Shown piece after piece: positions 7,094 to 15,788 of a stretch of DNA of 17,280 nt (position 1 is the first letter of the stretch; each line of letters opens with the position of its first letter). A model generated the notes under the pieces. The model searched no databases. It was not told the DNA's origin and saw nothing but the letters and a program-made list of their open reading frames with translations. The stretch lies in contig JAWUVN010000046.1 of the NCBI GenBank assembly GCA_034112345.1, positions 1 through 17,280 on the forward strand, written 5' to 3'. This stretch comes from Bermanella sp034112345. Lineage in GTDB: Bacteria > Pseudomonadota > Gammaproteobacteria > Pseudomonadales > Oceanobacteraceae. Position numbers and translations under genes: made by a program.

Positions 7094-7328
7094 ACTTATA
7101 GGAAGTAGCATGAAGATAGCCCGCAGAACCCTTAAAGCGACAAACCAAACAAACACCTAGAAGAAGCGACCCAAGTGAAACTGCCACGCCATTAGATAAC
7201 CACAACCAGAACTCCCAACACTGCAGGAAAATATGGGCTTAGAGCACGATATCGAACGGAACCAAGGGTAAGTAAGAACATAGGAGATGGTACTTAGAAG
7301 ACGACAACGGGCTTAAGAATCAAACCAG

Positions 7329-7508
7329 ATGAAATACGGATGCGTAAAAAACCCAGCTATTATGGCAGCCGCTATCCAGAGAAGGAAAGAGAAGAAAGAA
7401 GATTCAGCCGAACCTAAAAACAACAAGGCACTCCAACCAGAAGAGCTTTCAGGCTGGAGCAATCAAAACAAGGCAATCCTACGCAAAATTCCTTCTGAAT
7501 GGTGGTAA
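7329..7508 (+). CDS. Possible small protein of 59 residues (doubtful)
   Basis: A plus-strand frame from ATG 7329 to TAA 7506-7508 encodes a basic, lysine-rich 59-residue product starting MKYGCVKNPAIM and ending ILRKIPSEWW. I do not recognise it. There is no clear ribosome binding site at the first ATG or at the second (7362). The last 30 bases overlap the 3' end of dinG on the other strand, and a dinG terminator-like hairpin lies inside it. It is opposite in direction to both neighbours. It may be a remnant or chance frame. Confidence 0.22.
   Translation: MKYGCVKNPAIMAAAIQRRKEKKEDSAEPKNNKALQPEELSGWSNQNKAILRKIPSEWW
7431..7459 (-). terminator. Probable terminator downstream of dinG
   Basis: ctccaacc (7431-7438) and ggctggag (7452-7459) pair over 8 bases with one G-T wobble, and the loop contains a further short stem (gaa/ttc). 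It lies 20 bases past the dinG stop. On the minus strand it is followed, after a few bases, by ttgttgttttt. The T run is not immediately adjacent, so efficiency is uncertain. Confidence 0.45.
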
Positions 7509-9596
7509 AGACTGAATCAACAAAGACCCATAACGCTTACTGATCACGCGCTTATCTAATAATGTAATCTTACCTGTATCCGTTTCGGTTCTTATTAAGC
7601 GACCACAAGATTGAATCAAGCGCACACTGGCATCAGGCACAGTAAGCTCCATAAATGGATTGCGCCCTTTAGATTCCAGCCACTCAGCAAGCGTTGCATC
7701 TACAGGGTCATCCGGCACAGAAAATGGGAGCCGAACAATTACCACATGCTGTAAAAAGTTACCGGGTAAGTCAATCCCCTCTGAAAAACTTGCTAAACCA
7801 AACAAAAAACTTGGCAAGCCATTTTCTATTTTTTCTTTATGCAAACGAATGACCTCCTGCTTAGAAAAGTCATCTTGAGTCATAACGTGATCAGCCAATT
7901 CATAGGATAAATTATACTTCACATCATTCATGACCCGTCGACTGGTAAACAAAACCAGAGTACTCTCGTCCTCTTTAAGGTGCTCAGCCAGTACTTCAGC
8001 TATTTTTTCGCCATATTCAGGACCACTACTTGGCTCAACCGCATTGCTCGGCACAACCAATTCACCAAGATTAGGGTAGTCAAACGGACTTTCGATAATT
8101 TCACTGTAGTTATCCCTGGCCAACCCAGACTTCATTCTAAAGCGATCAAAGGTTCCCAATGCTGTTAATGTAGCCGAGGTAACCACCGCTCCATACACTC
8201 TTGACCATAAATTTTTAGCCAGGAGTTCAGCCGCTAAAATTGGACTTGAATACAGACCGATATCATCTTCATATTCATTATTCACACGCTCTAGCCAGCG
8301 TGAAACAGGTGGATTGTCTTCAAAATCTCTTTGCGCATAACTCATCCAAAGCATACCTGCACTTTCAACTCTAGCCTGCAACATTCCAACAATCGGAAAC
8401 CATCGCTCAGCATCAGACTTTTTATATTCACCGTCATCTTTTGCCATAGACGCTTTCAATGCATCTACAATTTTTTCAACATAGGCATACAGAGTGTTAT
8501 GACTTTTATTAAGTTCACCCGCCATTTCAACAAGCTCGTCAGGAGCCAGACCCATTCTGAATCGATGCTTCTGGCGACCTTCTATTTCAGATTGATCACC
8601 TAAGTGATCCATCAGTAAATGCCTAACAAACCCTAACTTAGAATTAATCTCACCAATAATTTCAGGCATAGACGTCACAATCTGCAACAAACCAACAGGG
8701 GTGCCGCATTGCTTGCCCATAGTATCGACAGCTTTGGATATTTGCTTAAGCAGGTTTTCTTCCTGATGAAGCTTCACCTGGCCAGCAAAATGATTAATCG
8801 CCTTATCAGGCAAGTGATGCCCTTCATCGAAAACATAAATACTCTTACTAGGTTCTGGCAATATAGCGCCCCCACCCAGACTAATGTCAGCCATCACTAA
8901 GTCATGATTTGCAACAATGACATCCGCGTCTTCAAGTGATTTTCTAGCAGTAAAAAATGGGCAGGCATCAAAATGAGGGCATCGTCTATTACTGCACTCT
9001 CTATGAGTGGCCGTTACCATTTGCCAATCTTCATATTCAATTTGATCAGCCCAATTATCCCTATCGCCATCCCACTTACCTGCAGCAAAAGCATTTAGGA
9101 ATTCTTGGTATAAGCCTTTTTGATCATCAGAGGCGTCAACACCACCAAACATATCCATGGACGCATCCTGCATCCTTTGATCTTGCATTTGTTGATCGAG
9201 TTTATGTACACATAAATATCGACCACGCCCCTTGGCCAAGGCATATTTAAATGTGAGCCCACTATGCTTAGCCACATCAGGAATATCTTTTTCAACCAAC
9301 TGCTCTTGCAGAGCAACCGTTGCAGTAGAAATAATTATTTTTTTACCTAAATCTTCAGCCAGCGGGATAGTTGAGATTAGGTACGCAAGTGTTTTTCCTG
9401 TACCTGTACCCGCCTCTACAATGCACACTGGGTTACTAGAAGTACGATTACCTTCATCGTCCTCGGTGATATTACCCATGGTTTTAGCAATGGCCGCAAT
9501 CATTTTTCGCTGGCCAATACGCGGCCTTAATGATTTAGCTTTAAGGATTTTACTGTAAGCGGCTTGTATCGCAGTTTTTGCGTCATTACTTAACAT
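7479..9596 (-). CDS. dinG: DinG-family ATP-dependent DNA helicase (Fe-S, XPD-like)
   Basis: A superfamily 2 5'-3' helicase of 705 residues, close to E. coli DinG (716). Walker A is EAGTGTGKT (61-69); the Walker B/DEAH box reads DEGHHLPD (257-264), the DinG-typical form. The four Fe-S cysteines are Cys129 in GRGRYLC and Cys201, Cys206, Cys212 in CSNRRCPHFDAC. Motif III-like VTSATL and motif VI QSCGRLIRT are intact in the C-terminal half. It unwinds R-loops and DNA structures met by replication. The ATG at 9594-9596 overlaps the gspB stop by 11 bases, so it is the last gene of the lipoprotein-gspA-gspB operon rather than a stand-alone SOS gene; no LexA box is seen next to it. It ends with SLPPFRR, a normal C-terminus, so the neighbouring module has not truncated it. 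Confidence 0.95.
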   Translation of the reverse strand: MLSNDAKTAIQAAYSKILKAKSLRPRIGQRKMIAAIAKTMGNITEDDEGNRTSSNPVCIVEAGTGTGKTLAYLISTIPLAEDLGKKIIISTATVALQEQLVEKDIPDVAKHSGLTFKYALAKGRGRYLCVHKLDQQMQDQRMQDASMDMFGGVDASDDQKGLYQEFLNAFAAGKWDGDRDNWADQIEYEDWQMVTATHRECSNRRCPHFDACPFFTARKSLEDADVIVANHDLVMADISLGGGAILPEPSKSIYVFDEGHHLPDKAINHFAGQVKLHQEENLLKQISKAVDTMGKQCGTPVGLLQIVTSMPEIIGEINSKLGFVRHLLMDHLGDQSEIEGRQKHRFRMGLAPDELVEMAGELNKSHNTLYAYVEKIVDALKASMAKDDGEYKKSDAERWFPIVGMLQARVESAGMLWMSYAQRDFEDNPPVSRWLERVNNEYEDDIGLYSSPILAAELLAKNLWSRVYGAVVTSATLTALGTFDRFRMKSGLARDNYSEIIESPFDYPNLGELVVPSNAVEPSSGPEYGEKIAEVLAEHLKEDESTLVLFTSRRVMNDVKYNLSYELADHVMTQDDFSKQEVIRLHKEKIENGLPSFLFGLASFSEGIDLPGNFLQHVVIVRLPFSVPDDPVDATLAEWLESKGRNPFMELTVPDASVRLIQSCGRLIRTETDTGKITLLDKRVISKRYGSLLIQSLPPFRRNFA

Positions 9597-10284
9597 GTTT
9601 ATTGGATACCCAGGTTATTCCTTTGGGTAACTCAACAAGTAAATCCCCTAGTGATATTAAAATGCCTTCAGCATTAATTTTTTCAATAATAATATCTGAA
9701 TTAATGTAATCACCTTCGGCGTAAGTACCGCCATTAATAACCACCGAACTGTATGATGCCACACTGCTAAAAAGATGACTTTCGAGTGACAGGTTTGGTA
9801 TTTGACTTAATTCGTTTTTAGTAAGCTCGGCCAATTGCTTTGACACCCTCTGGGTGATGCGCTCAACTCCAACCCCATTTGCATTCAATGCAGTAGGCGG
9901 ATCATCAGCATAGGTAAGTTTTTTACCAGTTGGCTCGACTAAAACTTCACCCTCACTCAACTGATACCCCTGATTGTCAGGTGCTTTTTCCTGAATGCGT
10001 TTAGCTAAGTTGTTTTCAGTATGCTCACTAGGCACTTCTTTAATCAACTGTGATTGAGTAATCGCATAAGATTCCTGAACAAGCTGTTCACCTTCAGGCA
10101 CAGCTCCTTCATCTACAAACAACTTCCAAGCCGTAGCAACTAAAAGAAAAACGACCAATAATACCAACCAAACGGGTAATGCAGACTGCACTTGAATTGT
10201 TGCCACTGAAGCACTCTCACCCCCCTCAGCTATACTTAGTCGCTCTTCTTCTGCCTTCTTAAGGGCTTTTAATAAATAGGACAA
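9586..10284 (-). CDS. gspB: Type II secretion accessory protein GspB (ExeB)
   Basis: A 232-residue bitopic inner-membrane protein. The cytoplasmic N-terminus MSYLLKALKKAEEER is the hallmark of GspB/ExeB proteins. A single membrane helix covers about residues 36-57 (LPVWLVLLVVFLLVATAWKLFV begins there). A variable periplasmic linker follows, and the C-terminal GspB (T2SSB) domain spans about 157-228 with INGGTYAEGDYIN and IIEKINAEGILISLGDLLVELP. Its role in Aeromonas is to form a complex with the GspA ATPase that lets the secretin GspD assemble in the outer membrane. The start codon is TTG (10282-10284), supported by a perfect GGAGG eight bases upstream within the end of gspA and by the conserved MSYLLKAL beginning. 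One base separates it from the gspA stop, and its end overlaps dinG. Confidence 0.92.
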   Translation of the reverse strand: MSYLLKALKKAEEERLSIAEGGESASVATIQVQSALPVWLVLLVVFLLVATAWKLFVDEGAVPEGEQLVQESYAITQSQLIKEVPSEHTENNLAKRIQEKAPDNQGYQLSEGEVLVEPTGKKLTYADDPPTALNANGVGVERITQRVSKQLAELTKNELSQIPNLSLESHLFSSVASYSSVVINGGTYAEGDYINSDIIIEKINAEGILISLGDLLVELPKGITWVSNKHVK

Positions 10285-10285
10285 G

Positions 10286-11785
10286 CTACAAACCTCCTGC
10301 CGAGTTATCTAGCAACTCCAGCCCGGCCATAGTCTGACTACCAATCACACCATCTACCAGTAAACCGTACGTGCTTTGAAAACGCTTAACTCTTAACTCC
10401 AGCCCTTGATCGTATACCGAGGCATTTTGTACTGGTGCAACAGAGTGATTATTATTAGGCTCGATCACCTGCCAGGTTGAAATATCATCTTGCAGCTCAG
10501 CGTCATTACCACTTACCCATTCGTCCAGCACACTGCGAACCCAAAAAATTGATCCATGATAATCACCCACTTTTAAAGCAGCACCATTGATAGGGTTATC
10601 AAGAATAACTCGAACATCAATAAGATCATTGCCAGTCATACCATCACCTTTCAATGCCTGAGGAAATTTCACCGCTGATAATAACTGCCACTCACCTGAA
10701 AGATTGATCGCAATTTTATCAGGCCTACCGCTTATAAAGGATGAACTCCGCACTTTAAGAAGCTCGACAGGCAAAGAACCTTGCCAACAACCACTTACCT
10801 TATTGCAATTAAAAAGCTCTGCACTCAATTGCTCTGCCACACCTATTGAATACATGCTTGCCACTTTTTCTTTAACTGCATCGAATGCATTGTCGTCGCG
10901 TAAAGCATCTATTGCCAACACCGAAACAACCAGTAACAGCACAATCGTTTTTATATTAAAGTGAAAGTGAGCGTTAGACTCTGGTAGTACTTCTTTAGCT
11001 GCATTCCTAACGATCCAGGGACCAATTGAAGTTTGACCAGATGCATATCCTCCCATAAGGCTTCGGTCAGCAATTAAGTTTGCCAGCCTAGGGATGCCTC
11101 GACTCAGCGTATGCAGCATAAAGATACCAGCGACAGTGAATATTTTATTTTCACTGCCCGCAACTTTAATCCGATGTGATACATAAGATTTCATTTGAGT
11201 AAAACTTAACGGCTTAAGATGAAAGCGAGCCGTAAATCTCTGATTAAGCTGACGCATATTATACTGCTGAAGCCGAGCCTTTAGCTCTGGCTGCCCAAGC
11301 AGTATAATTTGTAAAAGTTTGTCTTGATGGGTTTCTAGATTTGTCAACAACCGAACAAGCTCCAATACTTGCGTATCAAGGTGTTGAGCTTCATCAATAA
11401 TCAAAACACTATGACCACCTTTGGAATATACAGATAATAAAAATTCAGTTAACTTTTCTATTAAACTAAGCTCCCTGTCTTCTTTATTAAACACTACACC
11501 AAACTCTCTGCAAACAAGCTGAAGCATTTCCAAGCGATCTAGCTGAGGATGGAGGATTAAAGCAACTTCGGTATTTTCTGGAATATTGCTTAATAAAAAC
11601 TTACAAAGCGTGGTTTTACCTGTACCGACTTCGCCAGTTAACAAAACAAAACCACCACGATGCAACATTCCATACTCAAGTGCAGCCAACGCTTCTTGAT
11701 ACTGACCACAGCCATACAAAAATTCTGGATTAGGGGCTATGGTAAATGGGCGCTGCTTAAGCGAAAAATGGTTTTCGTAAATCAT
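10286..11785 (-). CDS. gspA: Type II secretion ATPase GspA (ExeA) with peptidoglycan-binding domain
   Basis: A 499-residue inner-membrane ATPase. The N-terminus IYENHFSLKQRPFTIAPNPEF is the typical ExeA beginning. The AAA domain has Walker A GEVGTGKTT (51-59) and Walker B LIIDEAQHLD (128-137), followed by a sensor-like LLGQPEL and the arginine-rich MRQLNQRFTARFHLKPL. A single membrane helix lies at about 280-295. The periplasmic part has a C-terminal peptidoglycan-binding_1 repeat at about 462-492 (LRVKRFQSTYGLLVDGVIGS, then QTMAGLELL). In Aeromonas, ExeA with ExeB binds peptidoglycan and helps the secretin multimer pass it. It starts at ATG 11783-11785, 13 bases after the barrel-protein gene, with a weak ribosome site. 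The genes for the secretion machine itself (gspC-N) are not in this window. Confidence 0.94.
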   Translation of the reverse strand: MIYENHFSLKQRPFTIAPNPEFLYGCGQYQEALAALEYGMLHRGGFVLLTGEVGTGKTTLCKFLLSNIPENTEVALILHPQLDRLEMLQLVCREFGVVFNKEDRELSLIEKLTEFLLSVYSKGGHSVLIIDEAQHLDTQVLELVRLLTNLETHQDKLLQIILLGQPELKARLQQYNMRQLNQRFTARFHLKPLSFTQMKSYVSHRIKVAGSENKIFTVAGIFMLHTLSRGIPRLANLIADRSLMGGYASGQTSIGPWIVRNAAKEVLPESNAHFHFNIKTIVLLLVVSVLAIDALRDDNAFDAVKEKVASMYSIGVAEQLSAELFNCNKVSGCWQGSLPVELLKVRSSSFISGRPDKIAINLSGEWQLLSAVKFPQALKGDGMTGNDLIDVRVILDNPINGAALKVGDYHGSIFWVRSVLDEWVSGNDAELQDDISTWQVIEPNNNHSVAPVQNASVYDQGLELRVKRFQSTYGLLVDGVIGSQTMAGLELLDNSAGGL

Positions 11786-11798
11786 AATAATTCTTTTA

Positions 11799-12818
11799 TT
11801 AAAAAGCCCATTGAGTGCCTAATGATACCTGCCAATGATTCGCCCTATCATAGCGATAATCATCAAACGACCATTCTACCTTCAGCAACTCAGATTGATA
11901 GCCGATATTAAAAGCATTGTTGATAGCTTCAAAACCTAGATCTGCTTTTTTAACGTATACACGTACCCATAGCTCATCGTGACGCCCCTGATCAACGGCC
12001 TCTACAGAAAGCGCCATCTTTTGAAACTGATAGCGAGTGGTCAGCGCTGTAATAACTGGCATTGCTTGAGTTTCATAGATCTTCTGACTCGTAAATCGAT
12101 TATCACAGCGAGAACTAGGGTTTGCGTAGCAACCTTTATGCTGATTAATTGGTGACCAATATAACCGGTAAAACACATCCTGCACTTTTAATCCGACAGT
12201 TAAACCGTCTATTATTCGATAATACAAGGAAAGATCGAAACTATGACCATACCCTGTTGCTGCTGGTGATTCCGTGTCGATTAAGCGGTCATCGCCGTAC
12301 CGATAGTTTATATCCGTTTGAAAATTGTATGTGCCATCAGCAAGCACTTCACCAACACCCGTCAATCTAGCCGCTTGAACAAGGTTACCTATTAAGCCGT
12401 AAGCCCTCAGGTTTAATGCAAGCCGATCTGACAAATCATAATCATACTCAATAAACAGAGCCTCTGTAGAGTTACTATTTACCGACAAATCTAATTCATA
12501 AACACCTTCTGAGATGTCATTATTTTCTAATTTACCGTAAAACTCAGCCGTTCTAGGTGAAAAGTCTATGTACTGATTAATCCGTTTTTCGACACCAAAA
12601 ATTACATTATTTTTTAATTTAAACCAGCTGCCCATGCGTGCTTGGCCATAAGCATAATCCCCACGAGCTGTAGACTTCCAGCTCCCTATTGCATCACCCA
12701 ACATTGCCGCTGGACTATTAAGCTTCGCATGAATGTAAAAGCCAAGCTGTTCAGCTTGGCTTTTACTTGTGATCAATAACATAAGGGCCAGAATGGCCAG
12801 TATTATTTTTTTCTTCAC
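11799..12818 (-). CDS. Predicted outer-membrane beta-barrel protein of unknown function
   Basis: I do not recognise the family. With a GTG start at 12816-12818 the protein has 339 residues and begins VKKKIILAILALMLLITSKSQA, a good Sec signal peptide cleaved after SQA. The start overlaps the stop of the lipoprotein gene as GTGA, the classic coupled arrangement; a TTG at 12830 would add four residues and is less attractive. The mature part alternates polar and hydrophobic residues in many short strands (for example LALNLRAYGLIGN, GLTVGLKVQDVFYRLYW, WQVSLGTQWAF) and ends in a terminal phenylalanine, the signature recognised by the Bam complex. A pair of cysteines in HKGCYANPSSRCDN probably forms a disulfide in one surface or periplasmic loop. 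Position between a lipoprotein and gspA suggests a role in the same envelope process. Confidence 0.75.
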   Translation of the reverse strand: MKKKIILAILALMLLITSKSQAEQLGFYIHAKLNSPAAMLGDAIGSWKSTARGDYAYGQARMGSWFKLKNNVIFGVEKRINQYIDFSPRTAEFYGKLENNDISEGVYELDLSVNSNSTEALFIEYDYDLSDRLALNLRAYGLIGNLVQAARLTGVGEVLADGTYNFQTDINYRYGDDRLIDTESPAATGYGHSFDLSLYYRIIDGLTVGLKVQDVFYRLYWSPINQHKGCYANPSSRCDNRFTSQKIYETQAMPVITALTTRYQFQKMALSVEAVDQGRHDELWVRVYVKKADLGFEAINNAFNIGYQSELLKVEWSFDDYRYDRANHWQVSLGTQWAF

Positions 12819-15751
12819 AGCAACTGCCAAGTTCCATCTATGTAGCGTATAACGTACAAATCACCTTCTTTACGCAAACTTCCAAGTAATTGCCCATCGT
12901 AACGAATAACCGCAAGCGCACTATTATGAGATGGGTTAACCGAATTCTCTTGGTCTGCGTAATCAAATCCAAATACTGTCATAGCAATATTAGAATCATC
13001 TTGAATATAATAAACCAAAGCATCTTGCTCAGTAGATGACTGACCCACAGCCAGCCAAATAGAGTTATCACCATAAGGAATCAAGCTATCTACACCAATT
13101 AACGAACTCGAATTGCCACCAATGTAATCATGGGTTAATGAGAAGCCCATTGTTACGTTTTCAAGATCTGGGGCTGCTCCATTAAAAATCATAAGAGCCG
13201 TTGACCTAGCTTCATCAGACTCATCAAAAAAGCGTGATATTAGACTCAGATAAAAACTTTCAATGCCTAAATATTCAGGTGTTTCTAGTGTAATTGGGAA
13301 TGACTGGTCATTTGTAAAACTTCCACCCAAGCCTGAATAATCAATTTCATAAACACCCCTCCCATCAATTTTAACCTTATCGATACACCCATTATCCTTA
13401 AGCCAATCAAAGGCCTCTACTACTGTTGAAGAGGTTTCAGAAAACTCAGTTCCGCAACCCAGCGAACTTAGAGACAAGGCTGATTGACAACCCCAAGCAT
13501 CTCCTACTCTAGTGCACTGGCGAGCTAAATAAGATGTTTCAGTTGATGCAGATTTAAAAATAACCAAGGCCGTTTCCCCGCCTGGATATTCCAAAGTTCC
13601 TAAACTGGCACTCTCGATATATGAAAGTGCCAACAACTCTTTAAGTAAGTCGTATTCACTTGTCCACGTAGAGTAACCCTCACGATCAAAAAAGGTCACC
13701 CCTTTATCTCCCGATAATGTCTGAGAAATTATTGCACCAGTAGATCCGTCTCTCGCTATATTAGCCGGCAAGGTAAACCACCCTCCCTGATCGGAAATAA
13801 ATCCAGAGGCATCTCCATTATCATCAAGATTCGCATATTCTTTAAACGCCACGCTATCAATATTCATTTCGATATCGGGAAAACGTGTCGGGGAATAATA
13901 AGTATCTGCATTTTCACTATTAAGTGTAAAACGCAAATCCATTGCATCACCCAACCCTGACGCTGCCGAAAACTTACCTTCTATATTCACAGAAAAAATA
14001 TTGAAATGATAAGGGGCTGAAGGTGTATCAATTAACTCAACTTGGTCTTGCGTGCCTATAAGAACCGCATTAAACGCCGTTGTATTAAACTGATATTCAG
14101 GCGTGGTTGTAGATGCTAATTTTAAATTTGGAACGTTAACATCAATGCGAATAACACTTGAATCAACATTTGTGGCATTAACACTGTTCAACCAAAAAGA
14201 AATCGATGGCTTTACGTCGTCAGAGTTAAGTAATTCAGTACTTCCTTCTGAAGTCAAAATAGACGCATCTGTAAAGTAGAATGTTTTTTTATAAATACCA
14301 TCCTCTTCTGCATCATCAATTTCTCCAGATAAGTTAATTGACTCATAGTCGTACAAAGCACCATCAAGCATCAAACCAGTAAGATTGACTGCTGAAAATA
14401 AGCCTTTACCGTCCGCATCAAACACCGCTTTACCACTCAAGTCATGACCAGCATCACACCCACTACTTAAAGCACACCCCAAAGCATATTCGGCTGTTTT
14501 AATCATGGGTTTAAACAAAGCTCTCATTGCAGGGCTAAGTTTTTGATTGTAGAGCGCCCATTTATCTTCCATATCTGTAATTTCTTTTGCGACATCATCA
14601 TCAAAAAAGACAGAATATTGCACTTCCACATCAGGACTAACACCCGTATCACCCTCAAGATTCAATGCCCAGGCTTTAACTTTGTCGACCAACTCCATAG
14701 CTTTAACTATTTTAGCATTTGTATCGGCATCATAAACCACTTGTTCAAATGGGATAATGATTGCTGAGCCAGCATTTAAATCATTTAAATAAGCTGTAAA
14801 TTCTACAGCGGCAGCCGCGAGTGCACTGTTACTTTTATTATTAGCGTCATAATCATTTTTAATGTCTGTCACAGCTTGAAATAATTCGGTGACATCTAAG
14901 TCATCTACATTAGCGGCAATATAAAAACTGCCGTCGTGTTCAAGAAAAGATTCAACCCACCAATCTAAAACATCCACGATACTTCCAGGAGATTCAACGC
15001 CTTCAGTCTCAAACTTTTGCAGAGCCATGGATATCAAGCCATGTTTTGTAGATTCTATTTCAGTAGCCGAATCAGTGGCCGAAAAGCCTTCATACCAAGG
15101 CGTGGTATTCACATGCAATCCAGTTTTTAATAAGAAAAATTGTTTAACACGATGATTGCCTTCGTAAATAGTTTCAGGCGTTAATACATTATTTTTAAGA
15201 ATGGTCCCTAGACAACTACTAGCGTCACTGTCATCACAAGAAGAGCCGTCCGAAACTGATTGATTAAAGGCTTGCTTGACTGCCAAGTGTGTAACGGGAG
15301 TAATATTAAACTGCTCTAAACCTGTGACAGAACTAATTGCCCCCCACATTTCAAAATCAGAGGGTGCATCATACCAAGCACCGTACTCAATCAAATCACC
15401 TGCACCGTCTTTTTTACAACCACTTGGCAAAACACATTTAACCTGAGTTCCGCTCGTTTCGTCATAACTGGCAATCGCGATTAAGCTACCTGTGTAAGCT
15501 CCTTGAATAGCCGCTGAAAACTGACCAAGTTCGTCCGTGTAATAACTGTCACCATAAAAAGAGCCGTCATCTTGTCTTTGTGCCTGACCATATTGATCAA
15601 CGCCCACAAACTGAACTTTTGCATTTTTTACATTGCCAGCCCAAACAGTGCCCGTAAAATCAATATTAGCAAGCGCACCTGAATTATTAACAACACCGTT
15701 ATCACAACCCGCTAATACGAGAAAAATTATCGACAATAAGGATTTATACAT
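12815..15751 (-). CDS. Large lipoprotein, unknown function, cysteine-pair rich
   Basis: I do not recognise this 978-residue protein. The start is best placed at ATG 15749-15751, giving MYKSLLSIIFLVLAGC, a textbook lipoprotein signal with the lipobox LAGC and acylated Cys16; AGGTAG lies upstream. A TTG at 15766 would add five residues. Residue 17 of the mature chain side is Asp (CDN), which in enterobacteria favours inner-membrane retention by Lol, though marine genera vary. Early residues (about 30-100) resemble a carboxypeptidase-regulatory-like beta sandwich (ELGQFSAAIQGAYTGSLIAIAS). Closely spaced cysteine pairs (CVLPSGC about 106-112; CDDSDASSC about 172-180; CALSSGC about 426-432; CTRVGDAWGC later) suggest disulfide-closed loops. 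The rest is acidic, Ser/Asp/Thr-rich, beta-like. It heads the operon with the barrel and gspAB and may be a surface or periplasmic partner of them. Confidence 0.8.
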   Translation of the reverse strand: MYKSLLSIIFLVLAGCDNGVVNNSGALANIDFTGTVWAGNVKNAKVQFVGVDQYGQAQRQDDGSFYGDSYYTDELGQFSAAIQGAYTGSLIAIASYDETSGTQVKCVLPSGCKKDGAGDLIEYGAWYDAPSDFEMWGAISSVTGLEQFNITPVTHLAVKQAFNQSVSDGSSCDDSDASSCLGTILKNNVLTPETIYEGNHRVKQFFLLKTGLHVNTTPWYEGFSATDSATEIESTKHGLISMALQKFETEGVESPGSIVDVLDWWVESFLEHDGSFYIAANVDDLDVTELFQAVTDIKNDYDANNKSNSALAAAAVEFTAYLNDLNAGSAIIIPFEQVVYDADTNAKIVKAMELVDKVKAWALNLEGDTGVSPDVEVQYSVFFDDDVAKEITDMEDKWALYNQKLSPAMRALFKPMIKTAEYALGCALSSGCDAGHDLSGKAVFDADGKGLFSAVNLTGLMLDGALYDYESINLSGEIDDAEEDGIYKKTFYFTDASILTSEGSTELLNSDDVKPSISFWLNSVNATNVDSSVIRIDVNVPNLKLASTTTPEYQFNTTAFNAVLIGTQDQVELIDTPSAPYHFNIFSVNIEGKFSAASGLGDAMDLRFTLNSENADTYYSPTRFPDIEMNIDSVAFKEYANLDDNGDASGFISDQGGWFTLPANIARDGSTGAIISQTLSGDKGVTFFDREGYSTWTSEYDLLKELLALSYIESASLGTLEYPGGETALVIFKSASTETSYLARQCTRVGDAWGCQSALSLSSLGCGTEFSETSSTVVEAFDWLKDNGCIDKVKIDGRGVYEIDYSGLGGSFTNDQSFPITLETPEYLGIESFYLSLISRFFDESDEARSTALMIFNGAAPDLENVTMGFSLTHDYIGGNSSSLIGVDSLIPYGDNSIWLAVGQSSTEQDALVYYIQDDSNIAMTVFGFDYADQENSVNPSHNSALAVIRYDGQLLGSLRKEGDLYVIRYIDGTWQLL

Positions 15752-15788
15752 ATTACTACCTAGCAAAACTTTTTATTATTTTTAATGG

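Larger units (their letters stand above)
7000..7478. other. Gene-poor stretch between the KfrA-like gene and dinG
   Basis: About 480 bases with no convincing gene. It holds two palindromes (6996-7025 and 7058-7093), an AT-rich likely promoter zone for the KfrA-like gene (7026-7057), and then purine-rich plus-strand sequence. Several tiny plus-strand frames occur: 7110-7160 (16 codons, with AGGAAG just upstream), 7233-7271 (12 codons, with AGGAAA just upstream), and a 59-codon frame at 7329-7508. It ends with a hairpin at 7431-7459 just past dinG. It may be the non-coding end of an inserted element or a decayed gene. Confidence 0.5.

Noticed and set aside
6993..7205. N-terminal extension of the KfrA-like frame by 71 codons
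   Set aside because: It is cysteine- and tyrosine-rich, unlike the acidic helical protein that follows, and it runs through both palindromes; the KfrA-type domain is complete from the ATG at 6992.
7329..7508. Integration of the recombinase module into the 3' end of dinG
   Set aside because: The dinG C-terminus looks complete and no copy of its 3' sequence could be found near the other edge (4750-4920) to serve as an attachment repeat.
8331..9558. Several plus-strand frames inside dinG, the lipoprotein and the barrel gene
   Set aside because: They are antisense shadows of well-supported genes, with no ribosome sites or recognisable domains.
15752..15766. TTG start for the large lipoprotein
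   Set aside because: The ATG at 15751 gives a compact lipoprotein signal and has AGGTAG at suitable distance; the TTG would put extra non-signal residues in front.
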